Assembly: GCF_002240055.1 (NCBI RefSeq)
Contig: NZ_CP016753.1
Location: 1,116,001-1,180,000 of the forward strand
Origin: Leptotrichia sp. oral taxon 498
Lineage (GTDB): Bacteria; Fusobacteriota; Fusobacteriia; Fusobacteriales; Leptotrichiaceae
DNA length: 64,000 nucleotides
Direction: 5' to 3'
The notes beneath the pieces are model-generated. The model made no database searches, had not been told where the DNA came from, and saw only the letters and a program-made list of their open reading frames with translations. The position numbers were made by a program, and so were the translations under genes. This document shows, piece by piece, positions 7,646-14,971 of the stretch (the first letter of the stretch is position 1; each line of letters starts with the position of its first letter).

Positions 7646-7719
7646 TTTTTAATTTTTTCTTTAAACAGATATTTACTTTGTATATGATTAATGTTAAAAT
7701 AATAAAAAAGAAAGGAATA
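7646..7719 (+). repeat. Duplicated promoter region, copy A
   Basis: This about 74-bp stretch is nearly identical to 10419-10495. It includes a promoter (TTTACT at 7672-7677, 17 bp, TAAAAT at 7695-7700) and a GAAAGGAAT ribosome binding site. At the second copy it precedes a toxin-like gene. Here the following frame is cut by IS copy 2. Apart from this repeat and the operator at 7472, 7358-7745 shows no gene. Confidence 0.8.
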
Positions 7720-7745
7720 GAAGTTGGAATAAACAAAAATTCATT

Positions 7746-7796
7746 ATGGATGACTATATGCCAGATGAAATGTATAGATTATTTAACAAAAGATAG
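7746..7796 (+). pseudogene. Start of a gene cut by IS copy 2
   Basis: A short frame (begins MDDYMPDEMYRLF) follows the duplicated promoter region and runs straight into the IS left end at about 7783, where it stops after four more codons. The distance from the GAAAGGAAT site is long, so the true start is uncertain. It looks like the 5' end of a gene whose remainder is gone. Confidence 0.3.
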
Positions 7797-7852
7797 CAAG
7801 AAGTCGTAGGCTTTCTACAAGTGGGAGATGAATTGCTTTTTTTGTAAAAAAA

Positions 7853-7881
7853 TTGAAAAAAGGATACACCTATGATACAAT
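7853..7881 (+). promoter_or_regulatory. Left-end promoter of IS copy 2
   Basis: TTGAAA (7853-7858) and TACAAT (7876-7881) are spaced by 17 bp. In this tnpA-less copy the promoter drives tnpB directly. Confidence 0.6.
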
Positions 7882-7948
7882 TTTTGTGTAAAATATTGAA
7901 GAGAAGTCATTAAAAATAATATTCAAAATCAAAAGGAGGTGTAATTTT

Positions 7949-9046
7949 ATGAAATATAATTTAGCATTCAAATACAGGATTTATCCAAATAAGGAGCAGG
8001 AATTATTGATAAATAAGACTTTTGGATGTGTTCGTTTTGTCTACAATACGATCTTGTATACTGCTAATAAAATTTATGAAGAAACCAGAAAAAATAAAAT
8101 AATTACACCTGCCAGTTTGAAAAGTGAAAATCAATTTTTAAAAGAAGTGGACAGTTTGGCACTTTCAAATGCTCAATTGAATGTAAAACGATCGTTTACA
8201 AATTTTTTTCAGAAGAGGGCAAAATTTCCAAGGTTCAAATCTAAAAAGAATAATATTAAAAGTTACACGACAAATTGTGTGAATAATTCAATACGAATTG
8301 AGGAAAACAAATATTTAGTTTTACCAAAATTGAAAAAAGTAAAATTAAAATATCATAGAGAAATACCGAAGGATTACAAGATAAAGTCAGTAACATTGAC
8401 AAACAGTAATGGAAATTACTATGTTTCTGTTTTGACAGAATTTGAAAAAGAAATTCAAAAAAATCCAAGTAATGATAAAGTAATAGGACTTGATTTTTCA
8501 ATGTCTGAATTATTTGTCAGTTCTGAAAACCAAAGGGCTGATTATCCAAGATATTTTAGGATGCTGGAGAAAAAATTGAAAAAATTACAGAAATCATTAT
8601 CAAGAAAAGTGAAATTTTCTAAAAATTGGTATAAGCAAAAAGCGAAAATATCAAGATTACATGAATATATTAAGAATTGCCGAAGAGATTTTTTGCATAA
8701 ATTATCGAAAAAATTGTCTGAAGAATATAATGCTGTGGTTGTTGAGGATTTGAATATGAAAGGGATGAGTCAGGCATTAAATTTTGGTAAAAGTGTAGGA
8801 GATAATGGATGGGGAATATTTTTGAGGATGCTTGAGTATAAGTTGATGTTTTTAGGGAAACAATTTTTGAAGATAGATAAGTGGTTTCCATCATCGAAAA
8901 CTTGTAGTAGATGTGGAAATGTTAAAGAGGAACTGAAATTATCAGAAAGAAGTTATAAATGTGAGTGCTGTGGAATTGAAATTGATAGAGATTACAATGC
9001 GGCACTGAATATAAAAAATATTGGAAAATTGATGTTGAAATATTAG
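7949..9046 (+). CDS. tnpB: RNA-guided endonuclease TnpB (IS605 OrfB), copy 2
   Basis: This 365-residue TnpB is nearly identical to the product of 4662-5759, with scattered conservative changes (e.g. KFYEETGKN versus KIYEETRKN). The RuvC residues D182, E266 and the DRDYNAA motif (346-352) and the zinc knuckle C319/C322, C338/C341 are intact, so it is probably functional although its tnpA is gone. The start is supported by AAAGGAGG at 7935-7942. Retention of an intact nuclease in a non-autonomous element fits the view that TnpB helps the element persist by cutting empty sites. Confidence 0.95.
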   Translation: MKYNLAFKYRIYPNKEQELLINKTFGCVRFVYNTILYTANKIYEETRKNKIITPASLKSENQFLKEVDSLALSNAQLNVKRSFTNFFQKRAKFPRFKSKKNNIKSYTTNCVNNSIRIEENKYLVLPKLKKVKLKYHREIPKDYKIKSVTLTNSNGNYYVSVLTEFEKEIQKNPSNDKVIGLDFSMSELFVSSENQRADYPRYFRMLEKKLKKLQKSLSRKVKFSKNWYKQKAKISRLHEYIKNCRRDFLHKLSKKLSEEYNAVVVEDLNMKGMSQALNFGKSVGDNGWGIFLRMLEYKLMFLGKQFLKIDKWFPSSKTCSRCGNVKEELKLSERSYKCECCGIEIDRDYNAALNIKNIGKLMLKY

Positions 9047-9161
9047 GAAAATAAAAAAAGACAGGGTAGGAACTACCCGAAGAGCTTGGTAAATATATTT
9101 GGCTAACAAAAGCAGATACTTCCCAAGAAGCTCCCGCTTCTAAAAGCGGGAGTAGTTCACT
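9047..9161 (+). ncRNA. Right end and putative omega RNA of TnpB copy 2
   Basis: The stretch holds the same two hairpins as copy 1 (GGGTAG/CTACCC at 9064-9078 and CTCCCGCTT/AAGCGGGAG at 9131-9152) and ends at GTTCACT. The flank just outside, beginning CGTTTTATATATG, would be the guide, and differs from that of copy 1. Confidence 0.55.
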
Positions 9162-9293
9162 CGTTTTATATATGATTTTTATAATTTTACAAAATTTTTT
9201 GATTTTATTTTTTGGAATTGGAATTGAAGTTAAAGAAATTAAATAGAATTACTTATTTTAAGTTAGTAAAAGAGAAGGAAATAAAAAAAGGTA

Positions 9294-9587
9294 ATGACAG
9301 AAACTTTTATAAATGGAACTTATGGAATAAGTGGATTTCTTAATGTAGGAATGAGTGTAGGACTAAAAAATCCTCTTTTGCCTGAAAAAATCAGTATAGA
9401 TTTAGAAAAAATAATTAAAAAAGAAATAGAAAATGCAATAAAAAGTCAATTAAAATTAAGTAAAATTACTGATTCAAAAAAAGTAAATTTAAAGATGCAA
9501 AAAGCAATAAAAGTTCCTGATAACATAGCTAAATTTTTAAATTTATTACCAAATCCATCTAATTTGTGGAGGGCTATCACAAAATGA
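9294..9587 (+). CDS. Probable C-terminal fragment of a polymorphic toxin
   Basis: This 97-residue product begins with a Gly-rich, beta-type stretch (NGTYGISGFLNVGMSVG) like the tail of haemagglutinin/CdiA-type exoproteins, followed by a Lys-rich helical part (about 32-75). It has no signal peptide and is too short to be a complete exported toxin. It overlaps the next gene by four bases (ATGA), the usual toxin-immunity pairing. I read it as an orphan toxin C-terminal module; the toxin activity cannot be named. It lies 130 bp after the right end of IS copy 2. Confidence 0.45.
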   Translation: MTETFINGTYGISGFLNVGMSVGLKNPLLPEKISIDLEKIIKKEIENAIKSQLKLSKITDSKKVNLKMQKAIKVPDNIAKFLNLLPNPSNLWRAITK

Positions 9588-10099
9588 ATAATAATTTATT
9601 TACAAAAATTTTTATATTTATTTGGCTTTTTAGTTTTTTATTTATTTTGATTACATTAATAAGTTTAGGTGCTTTTAAAGAAGATATTGATGTTAAAAAT
9701 ATTAAAGATAAAATTTTAGAATATATTGATGAAAAAGATACGGAAATATATTTAGAAAATCAAAAAATAGAAGGTAAGGAAAAAGAGATAATAAATGAAA
9801 TTTTTACAGGAGAAAATTACGATGTTTCTCCGTTTCAAGAACAAGTATCTAGCGATCTTAAGGATATGAAAGGAATTGAAATAAAATTAAAGAGAAAAAA
9901 TACAGAAATAAATTTTGAAATATTTAAAAATTTTGATTGTGTTGATAGTAAAGATTCAAAAGGAAATATTTGTGATATGGATGACATACTAAAAATTAGT
10001 TATAATGGTCAAATTAAAAAAATAAACCTTTATGTTGCAGATGAAGCAAATGAAATTTTAAAAAAATATTGTACCCAAAATTTTGGACAATCAAATTAG
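9584..10099 (+). CDS. Membrane-anchored hypothetical protein, candidate immunity protein
   Basis: The start at 9584 is chosen over an upstream frame start (9566) because GGAGG lies 10 nt before it and it overlaps the previous stop. The 171-residue product has one N-terminal membrane helix (about 8-30, rich in Phe, Ile, Leu) and an acidic outer or cytosolic domain containing two Cys (in FDCVD and NICDMD) and one near the C-terminus. No family is recognised. Coupling to the preceding toxin-like frame makes an immunity role plausible. Confidence 0.5.
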   Translation: MNNNLFTKIFIFIWLFSFLFILITLISLGAFKEDIDVKNIKDKILEYIDEKDTEIYLENQKIEGKEKEIINEIFTGENYDVSPFQEQVSSDLKDMKGIEIKLKRKNTEINFEIFKNFDCVDSKDSKGNICDMDDILKISYNGQIKKINLYVADEANEILKKYCTQNFGQSN

Positions 10100-10187
10100 T
10101 TTTCTTTAATATAAATTTCAAATATAATACTGCATTTTTTAAATAAATTAGATGATGTATTTTCTAAACCAGTTTTCAAAATTTTAA

Positions 10188-10221
10188 AATAATCATTGTT
10201 GTAAGACAGCGGTTATTTTTT
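10188..10221 (+). terminator. Probable terminator
   Basis: AATAATC (10188-10194) pairs with GGTTATT (10211-10217), one mismatch, followed by TTTT. It would end the toxin/immunity pair 9294-10099. The remaining intergenic stretch (10222-10418) shows no gene that I can support. Confidence 0.45.
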
Positions 10222-10418
10222 GCCTATATTTTTATAAATTCCAAATAATTAATGTAAAAGATTTTGATTATATCAAATTCGCCTATATAACCTCTACAAG
10301 TCAAAATTTTCATTTGAGGCATAGTTTTTTTTTTACCGAAAATTGACTTTTTGAGCTGTTTGGATGTTATATGAGCTTTTAAAATGATATTTTTTAAAAT
10401 TTATAATAAAAGTTAAAA

Positions 10419-10495
10419 TTTTTAATTTTTTTCTTTAAGCAGATATTTACATTTGTATATGATTAATGTTAAAATAATAAAAAAAGAAAGGAATA
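10419..10495 (+). repeat. Duplicated promoter region, copy B
   Basis: This is near-identical to 7646-7719, including a TTTACA and TAAAAT promoter pair (18-bp spacing) and the ribosome binding site GAAAGGAAT. It drives the toxin-like gene at 10501. Confidence 0.8.
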
Positions 10496-10500
10496 TTAGT

Positions 10501-11769
10501 ATGGCAAACAGCAATTTCTTTGGACAGTTAAGAGAAACTAGACTTTCTGAGACTGTAGAAAATATTGCTGGTGAAAGGTTGAAAGTCGCAAGTACTCAAA
10601 ATGAGATTAAATCAGCTTTTGAAGAGGCATATTCTGATTTAGGTTATAAGGCTGAAATTAAATTTAGTACACCAGAAGAAACTCCTGAATTAAAAGACAA
10701 AGCAGGAACTGCTTATGTTTCATCTACTGGAGTACATACGATGATAATAAATATAAATGCCAAAGAAAATAGTACAAAATCGGGGCTTATTGGAACAATT
10801 TCGGAAGAAGGGAGTCATATTATAAATGGAGCCAAAGGAAGACAAATAGAAACAGGAACTGAAGAAAAAGGACTAGAAAGTACAAGAAGAGCAACTAATT
10901 CATATTTTCAGGATAAGTATAAGGATGACAAGACTACTATTTCTATGAAATCTGATGGCGCTATTGATACTAGTAAATTGGGAGTTAATGTTGGAGATCG
11001 TCCAGAATATGAAGATATTTTCACTATAAAAAATTCTTTATATAAAGGATTAAGCGATAATCAAATAGTTGAAAAGGTTGGTAAAGATTATAATTGGGAA
11101 GGAGTTAATTATCGAAATTTAGTAGAAGAAATAATGCAAAAAGATCATGATAATTCACTATTAAGTTATATTAAAGATCATGTTGGAGAAAAAATAACAA
11201 TAGCAGTTATTTCAACTTTAGCAAGGAAATATTTAATTGGAAAAGGATTTTCTGATGCAGCTGCAACAAAAGCAGGAGGTTGGATTGCATTTGGATTATT
11301 TACAGTTAATGAAGTAAGTAAATTGAAAGAATTTAGAAATTTTGGTTCAAATGGTAGAGCAGCTTTAATTTTAGCATTAGGAAAAGAAAGAGAGAGATTT
11401 AATAGTGCTGTAAAGGCAGCAAGTTGGGAAAGTAATTATATAAAAAATAATTTTTATAATGGAGCAAAGAAAATTGAGAATGAAAATAATTTTGATATAT
11501 TTTACCAAACTGAATATTTATTATGGCAACAAACATATGAAAAATGGCCAAAAGAACATCAAGAATTTTTTAAAAATGCTATAAATGCTTCAGGAAAAGG
11601 TAAGGAATTAAATACTATCATAAAATCTCAAAAAAGATATTACAGATTTATAAATAGTGGATATTATAAAAATTCAAATGGTAAAAATATCTATTATCCC
11701 GCTGGAAGTCCTAATTGGTATAATAGAAGAAATGGAGAAACTAATTGGAATGTTTGGAATAGTTTTTAA
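10501..11769 (+). CDS. Polymorphic-toxin-like protein (C-terminal module of a CdiA/FHA-type exoprotein)
   Basis: The ATG at 10501 is preceded by AGAAAGGA at the right distance, so the longer frame from 10453 is not used. The 422-residue product has no signal peptide. Its first half carries the conserved pre-toxin region seen at the end of fusobacterial haemagglutinin-like exoproteins (GTISEEGSHI at about 100-109, then ETGTEEKGLESTRRATNSYF). A hydrophobic stretch follows (about 236-268, IAVISTLARKYL and AGGWIAFGLF), then a Trp/Tyr/Asn-rich C-terminal domain (about 300-422) that is probably the toxin. The toxin class is not recognised. Its end overlaps a small membrane gene. Confidence 0.55.
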   Translation: MANSNFFGQLRETRLSETVENIAGERLKVASTQNEIKSAFEEAYSDLGYKAEIKFSTPEETPELKDKAGTAYVSSTGVHTMIININAKENSTKSGLIGTISEEGSHIINGAKGRQIETGTEEKGLESTRRATNSYFQDKYKDDKTTISMKSDGAIDTSKLGVNVGDRPEYEDIFTIKNSLYKGLSDNQIVEKVGKDYNWEGVNYRNLVEEIMQKDHDNSLLSYIKDHVGEKITIAVISTLARKYLIGKGFSDAAATKAGGWIAFGLFTVNEVSKLKEFRNFGSNGRAALILALGKERERFNSAVKAASWESNYIKNNFYNGAKKIENENNFDIFYQTEYLLWQQTYEKWPKEHQEFFKNAINASGKGKELNTIIKSQKRYYRFINSGYYKNSNGKNIYYPAGSPNWYNRRNGETNWNVWNSF

Positions 11770-12019
11770 ATTCATAAAAAATAATGAATATGTATATTAT
11801 TCATTGTATTCAGTGTTAAGTTTAGCAATAATATTTATATTTTATAAATATATAAAATTATTTGAAAAATTTAATGATTTAAAAAAAATATTTTTATGGT
11901 ATTTAGTATTCTTTGGAATTTATGGACCTTATAAAAAATTAAAAGTTAAAAATTATTTAATTAGATTTTTAATATCGACATCTATTTTAGTTATAATTTC
12001 AATAGGTGATAAGCTATGA
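11750..12019 (+). CDS. Small membrane protein, candidate immunity protein
   Basis: The frame is open from 11657, but the start is probably the ATG at 11750, with GGAG upstream, giving 89 residues and a 20-bp overlap with the toxin-like gene. Two to three membrane helices are visible (SVLSLAIIFIFY, IFLWYLVFFGIYG, LISTSILVIISIG). No family is recognised. The overlap suggests an immunity partner for 10501-11769. Confidence 0.45.
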   Translation: MFGIVFKFIKNNEYVYYSLYSVLSLAIIFIFYKYIKLFEKFNDLKKIFLWYLVFFGIYGPYKKLKVKNYLIRFLISTSILVIISIGDKL

Positions 12020-12237
12020 AAATATTAATTGTAATTATTTTTTACTTAAGGATATTTATTTTGATTAAATTGTTGTTTTTATCTAATTCAAATATTCCAA
12101 AAGAAAATGAAATATATACATATTTAAAATTTGTAAATTTTGAATATACGTTATTAATTTTTAGTAATGACAAAAAAAATATATTGAATTTGTTTATAAA
12201 TATTTGCTTTCTCTTTTGGCTTTTAAAAATTATGTAA
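12016..12237 (+). CDS. Small hydrophobic protein
   Basis: This 73-residue frame starts at an ATG that overlaps the previous stop (ATGA), with AGGTGA 8 nt upstream. It has an N-terminal membrane helix (about 3-23) and a second near the C-terminus (about 56-72). It is extremely AT-rich and of unknown function. It could be a second immunity-type membrane protein or a fragment. Confidence 0.4.
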   Translation: MKILIVIIFYLRIFILIKLLFLSNSNIPKENEIYTYLKFVNFEYTLLIFSNDKKNILNLFINICFLFWLLKIM

Positions 12238-12266
12238 ATATATTCTAAATTATATACATATAAAAA

Positions 12267-12478
12267 ATGTATCAAGGAATAACTTATGAAAATTATAAAA
12301 TAATTGAAGAAAAAGGAAGTATTTGTAAATTAGTTGATAAAGATTTTCCACTTTCTTCTAGAACAATAATACATCTTATAAAAAAAATATCTGATAATAT
12401 GCAGTAGCACGAATATTAAATAACGATAGATATATGGTTATTGATAACGTTACAGAACATTTGATGAAAAAATTATAA
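12267..12478 (+). pseudogene. Frameshifted small gene remnant
   Basis: A frame of 46 codons (begins MYQGITYENYK, ends at TAG 12405-12407) is continued in another frame by a stretch starting ARILNNDRYMVIDN and ending at TAA 12476-12478. Together they would make about 70 residues of plausible globular protein, so a single frameshift near 12400 is likely. I do not recognise the family. Apart from this remnant and a repeat at 12578, the region 12238-12575 shows no gene. Confidence 0.35.
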
Positions 12479-12575
12479 TAGATGATTAATGATATAATTC
12501 CTACTCATTTAATAATAAAAAATTCAGACACATTAATCGAAAAGCAAATTTTAATACCAAACAAGTTTAAAATTT

Positions 12576-12893
12576 GTGAGAGTGTCCAAAATTTTGTGTA
12601 AACTCATGAAAAATGGAATCTTAGATTTTTCAAGTAATGGAATAGGAATTGGATTAAGTGCAGAAGCATTTGCTGGAATGGGAACAGAAGGAATGGGGGC
12701 ATCATCAAATTATTCAACAGGAGTAAGTGCTTGGAAAGATTTTAGTGGGAAAATGGCAAACATGATATCAAACAAAATAGAAAAATTAAAAAAAGATTAC
12801 AATTTAACAGGACTTACTAACGAAGCAATGAAATATTTAAAAGGACATAAAAAAGATATTGAGAAACTTTTTAAAAAGAAAGGAAAAAGGTAA
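12576..12893 (+). CDS. Toxin C-terminal fragment (haemagglutinin-like)
   Basis: The frame opens at a GTG (12576) inside the IS-end-like repeat; the native reading probably starts later (ATG 12606) or was once part of a longer gene. The product has a Gly/Ala/Ser-rich stretch (GIGIGLSAEAFAGMGTEGMG) typical of the end of exported haemagglutinin-like proteins. A Lys-rich helical tail follows (about 63-105). With no signal peptide it is an orphan C-terminal module. Its organisation resembles 9294-9587, and a small membrane protein gene follows 8 bp later. Confidence 0.4.
   Translation: MRVSKILCKLMKNGILDFSSNGIGIGLSAEAFAGMGTEGMGASSNYSTGVSAWKDFSGKMANMISNKIEKLKKDYNLTGLTNEAMKYLKGHKKDIEKLFKKKGKR
12578..12605 (+). 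repeat. IS-end-like repeat, copy 1
   Basis: The stretch GAGTGTCCAAAATTTT followed by GTGTAAACTC recurs with few changes at 13351-13378 in the same orientation. A related palindromic form lies at 16284-16310. Such sequences look like ends of a lost insertion sequence. They bracket the toxin-like fragment and membrane gene between them. Confidence 0.45.
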
Positions 12894-12901
12894 ATACTAT
12901 T

Positions 12902-13309
12902 ATGCAATTAAAAATAAAAAATAATATTTTTTTAATGCATTATGATTATGTTACGATATGGATTAATCAAGAAAAATATAATTTAAAATATAATTTTGAA
13001 ATTACTAAAAATATTTTAAACACGGATGAGAAAATAGAAATTGTATATGCTATTTTTTCAAGAAAAAGTAAAAAAATATACATAAGTTGTAAAAACAAAG
13101 AAGTATTGAGTTTATCTTTAAAATTAAATTTATTTAGTTTAATTTTAGATATAATTAATTTTATTATGCATATTTTGATATTTATGATAGCTTTTACTAT
13201 TTTTTCATCTGGCTTTAATTGCTTATTTTTTATAGTGATCTATATATTTTTTAGTTTTTTTATAAATTTCTTCTTAGCAGTAAAAAGAATAAGTTTAGTA
13301 GAAAATTGA
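12902..13309 (+). CDS. Membrane protein, candidate immunity protein
   Basis: This is a 135-residue product. Residues 1-75 form a soluble, Lys/Asn/Tyr-rich domain and two membrane helices follow (about 79-100 and 104-124), rich in Phe and Ile. It starts 8 bp after the toxin-like fragment. No family is recognised; position and topology suggest immunity. There is no clear ribosome binding site, so it may depend on the upstream frame. Confidence 0.4.
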   Translation: MQLKIKNNIFLMHYDYVTIWINQEKYNLKYNFEITKNILNTDEKIEIVYAIFSRKSKKIYISCKNKEVLSLSLKLNLFSLILDIINFIMHILIFMIAFTIFSSGFNCLFFIVIYIFFSFFINFFLAVKRISLVEN

Positions 13310-13350
13310 AAAATAAAGTGAGATGTTAAGATGTAAGTAAAATGCAACAA

Positions 13351-13378
13351 GAGAATGTCCAAAATTTTATATAAACTC
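13351..13378 (+). repeat. IS-end-like repeat, copy 2
   Basis: GAGAATGTCCAAAATTTT followed by ATATAAACTC is a direct repeat of 12578-12605. It lies just before a terminator and after the last membrane gene of the cassette region. Confidence 0.45.
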
Positions 13379-13396
13379 AAAATATAATATATGGTG

Positions 13397-13425
13397 CAGG
13401 ATGATATTTTTATCATCCTGTTTTT
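13397..13425. terminator. Bidirectional terminator
   Basis: A perfect 10-bp stem (CAGGATGATA at 13397-13406, TATCATCCTG at 13411-13420) with a TTTT loop is followed by TTTTT. It separates the toxin cassette region from the convergent PAP2 gene. Confidence 0.85.
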
Positions 13426-14152
13426 AAATTTCTATTTTTTTATTTTTATAATTTAAAGTATTTGCCATTATATCTTTTTTTAAGATTCCAATATTTGTTT
13501 TTCTGTCATAAGAAAATAATCTTGTTTTTCTAATTCTTTCTTTATTCTCAAACATCTTTTTATGCACAAATTTTGCGATAAAATATGAAAGAATAACACT
13601 TGCAACAACATCAGTAGTCCAATGACGCACCAAATAAATACGGCTCATTCCTACTAAAATTCCCAAGATGAATAACGGTATTTTTATTGCTTTGCTTTTT
13701 ATGATAAAAGATAAAATCCAAATTGTTCCCCAAATAGTAATTGTATGTCCTGATGGAAAAGATACATAACTTCCTTTCCAAAATGAACTATTTTTAATCA
13801 AAGTCATTATTCCATAAAATTTATCAGGATTTATAGTTATCGACGGTCTTGCTCTTGCGAATAACACTTTCATTATATTCAATATAATTTGAGTAGAAAG
13901 CAAAGTAAAAATTACTGCTAAAATATATTTTTTTAAAAAATTATATTTCTGTTTATTGATTAAAAAGAATGATAGCAATACAACTGTAAGCATTAATTCC
14001 AAATATCCTTCTCCAAGTTTAGTAATTAAACGAAAAAATTTTTCAATACTTTCTGAATGTTTAAAAATGCTGAAATTTGAATTATAAGATAAATGTTTAA
14101 AAAAGAATTTATCTACAGAAAAAATATAATTTGTTAGTTTCAATTGCATCAC
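13424..14152 (-). CDS. PAP2-family membrane phosphatase
   Basis: This 242-residue integral membrane protein has the three-part phosphatase signature of the PAP2 family: a K...ARARPS motif, the PSGHT motif, and SRIYLVRHWTTDV (S-R-x5-H-x3-D). Several membrane helices surround these motifs. Members dephosphorylate lipid phosphates such as undecaprenyl pyrophosphate or phosphatidylglycerol phosphate, or modify lipid A; the substrate here is unknown. It is divergent from the two-component genes, and an 11-bp direct-repeat operator (14269-14301) lies upstream of it. It is therefore a likely regulon member. Confidence 0.9.
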   Translation of the reverse strand: MMQLKLTNYIFSVDKFFFKHLSYNSNFSIFKHSESIEKFFRLITKLGEGYLELMLTVVLLSFFLINKQKYNFLKKYILAVIFTLLSTQIILNIMKVLFARARPSITINPDKFYGIMTLIKNSSFWKGSYVSFPSGHTITIWGTIWILSFIIKSKAIKIPLFILGILVGMSRIYLVRHWTTDVVASVILSYFIAKFVHKKMFENKERIRKTRLFSYDRKTNIGILKKDIMANTLNYKNKKIEI

Positions 14153-14268
14153 ATCTCCTTCTTTATTTTTATTTTAGATAATTAGTAATTTCTAAATTTA
14201 TATATTCTTATTTTTATAAAACCAAGATATAATATTTTCGATAAGTAATGGTATCATAAAAAACAAAT

Positions 14269-14301
14269 TTTAAACTGAATTTAAACTGAATAAATTTTAG
14301 A
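14269..14301. promoter_or_regulatory. OmpR/PmrA-type direct-repeat operator
   Basis: Two identical 11-bp units TTTAAACTGAA (14269-14279 and 14280-14290) and a third partial unit (14291-14301) lie between the divergent PAP2 and response regulator genes. The TTTAAA-N5-TTTAAA pattern is close to a PmrA box (YTTAAK-N5-YTTAAK). The same sequence stands in front of the PepSY gene (7472-7504). Between repeat and minus-strand gene both sites share TTTTTTATGATA and TATTAT elements. Confidence 0.6.
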
Positions 14302-14323
14302 AAGGAAAAAATAGAAGAAAAAA

Positions 14324-14971
14324 ATGGGAAAGATATTAGTTGTTGAAGATGATAAAAAAATATCGAGAATTTTGAAATTACAGCTGGAGCGAAAAAATCA
14401 CGAGATTACGATAATTGAAAATGGGATTGATGCTTTGAATGAAATTGATAAAAAGAGGGATTTTTATGATCTGATGCTTTTGGATTTGGGACTTCCTTCG
14501 ATGGAAGGAAATGAAGTTTGTAAAAATGTTAGAAAAATATCAGAAGTTCCTATAATTGTTGTTTCTGCGAAAAATAATACGGAAGAAAAAGTTGAATTAT
14601 TAAAATCAGGAGCGAGCGATTATGTTACAAAACCTTTTGATTTTTTGGAGCTTGATGCAAGAATTGACATAAATATTAGAAAAGAAAAAATTTCTGAAAT
14701 CGTTTATAAAACTTTAAAGTTAAATACATAAAATTATTCTGTTTATTTGGAAGAAACTCCTGTTTTATTGACAAAAACAGAATTTGAGCTGGTTAAACTT
14801 TTGACTGAGAATAAAGAGGAAATTGTTTCACGGGATAGAATTGTTGAAAAAATATGGGGTTGGGATGCAAGCGACAATCTTCTTGACAGCACAATAAAAA
14901 AAATTAGGCAAAAATTGGGAAAAGAAAAAATTAAGACTGTGAGAGGAATTGGGTATATTTTAAAAATATGA
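14324..14971 (+). pseudogene. OmpR-family response regulator with an in-frame stop
   Basis: The receiver domain is intact (residues 1-120, acidic pocket VVEDD, phosphorylated Asp54 in LLDLGLP, Lys in YVTKPFDF). After KLNT a TAA (14729-14731) stops translation. The same frame continues with NYSVYLEE and a complete winged-helix Trans_reg_C domain up to 14971 (LLTKTEFELVKLL, WGWDASDNLLDSTIKKIRQKLG, GIGYILK). Only one base change separates this from a normal regulator of about 215 residues. The DNA-binding half could restart at the TTG at 14747, but no good ribosome binding site is seen. It is either a recent nonsense mutation or a sequencing error, or possibly two separate proteins. Confidence 0.8.

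Larger units (their letters stand above)
7783..9161 (+). mobile_element. IS200/IS605 family element, copy 2 (tnpB only)
   Basis: The left end (ATTTAAC then AAAAGATAGCAAGAAG) and right end (GTAGTTCACT) match copy 1. The tnpA gene is absent: left-end sequence up to about 7900 is followed almost at once by the end of tnpA and the AAAGGAGG site of tnpB (7924 onward). This is an internal-deletion derivative that would need TnpA in trans. It is transcribed on the plus strand, opposite to copy 1. Confidence 0.88.

Noticed and set aside
12042-12275. Minus-strand frame of 77 codons opposite 12016-12237
   Set aside because: It has no good ribosome binding site, whereas the plus-strand frame is coupled to the preceding gene.
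14729-14731. Recoding (selenocysteine or pyrrolysine) at the response regulator stop
   Set aside because: The codon is TAA, which is not used for these amino acids; a nonsense mutation or sequencing error is simpler.
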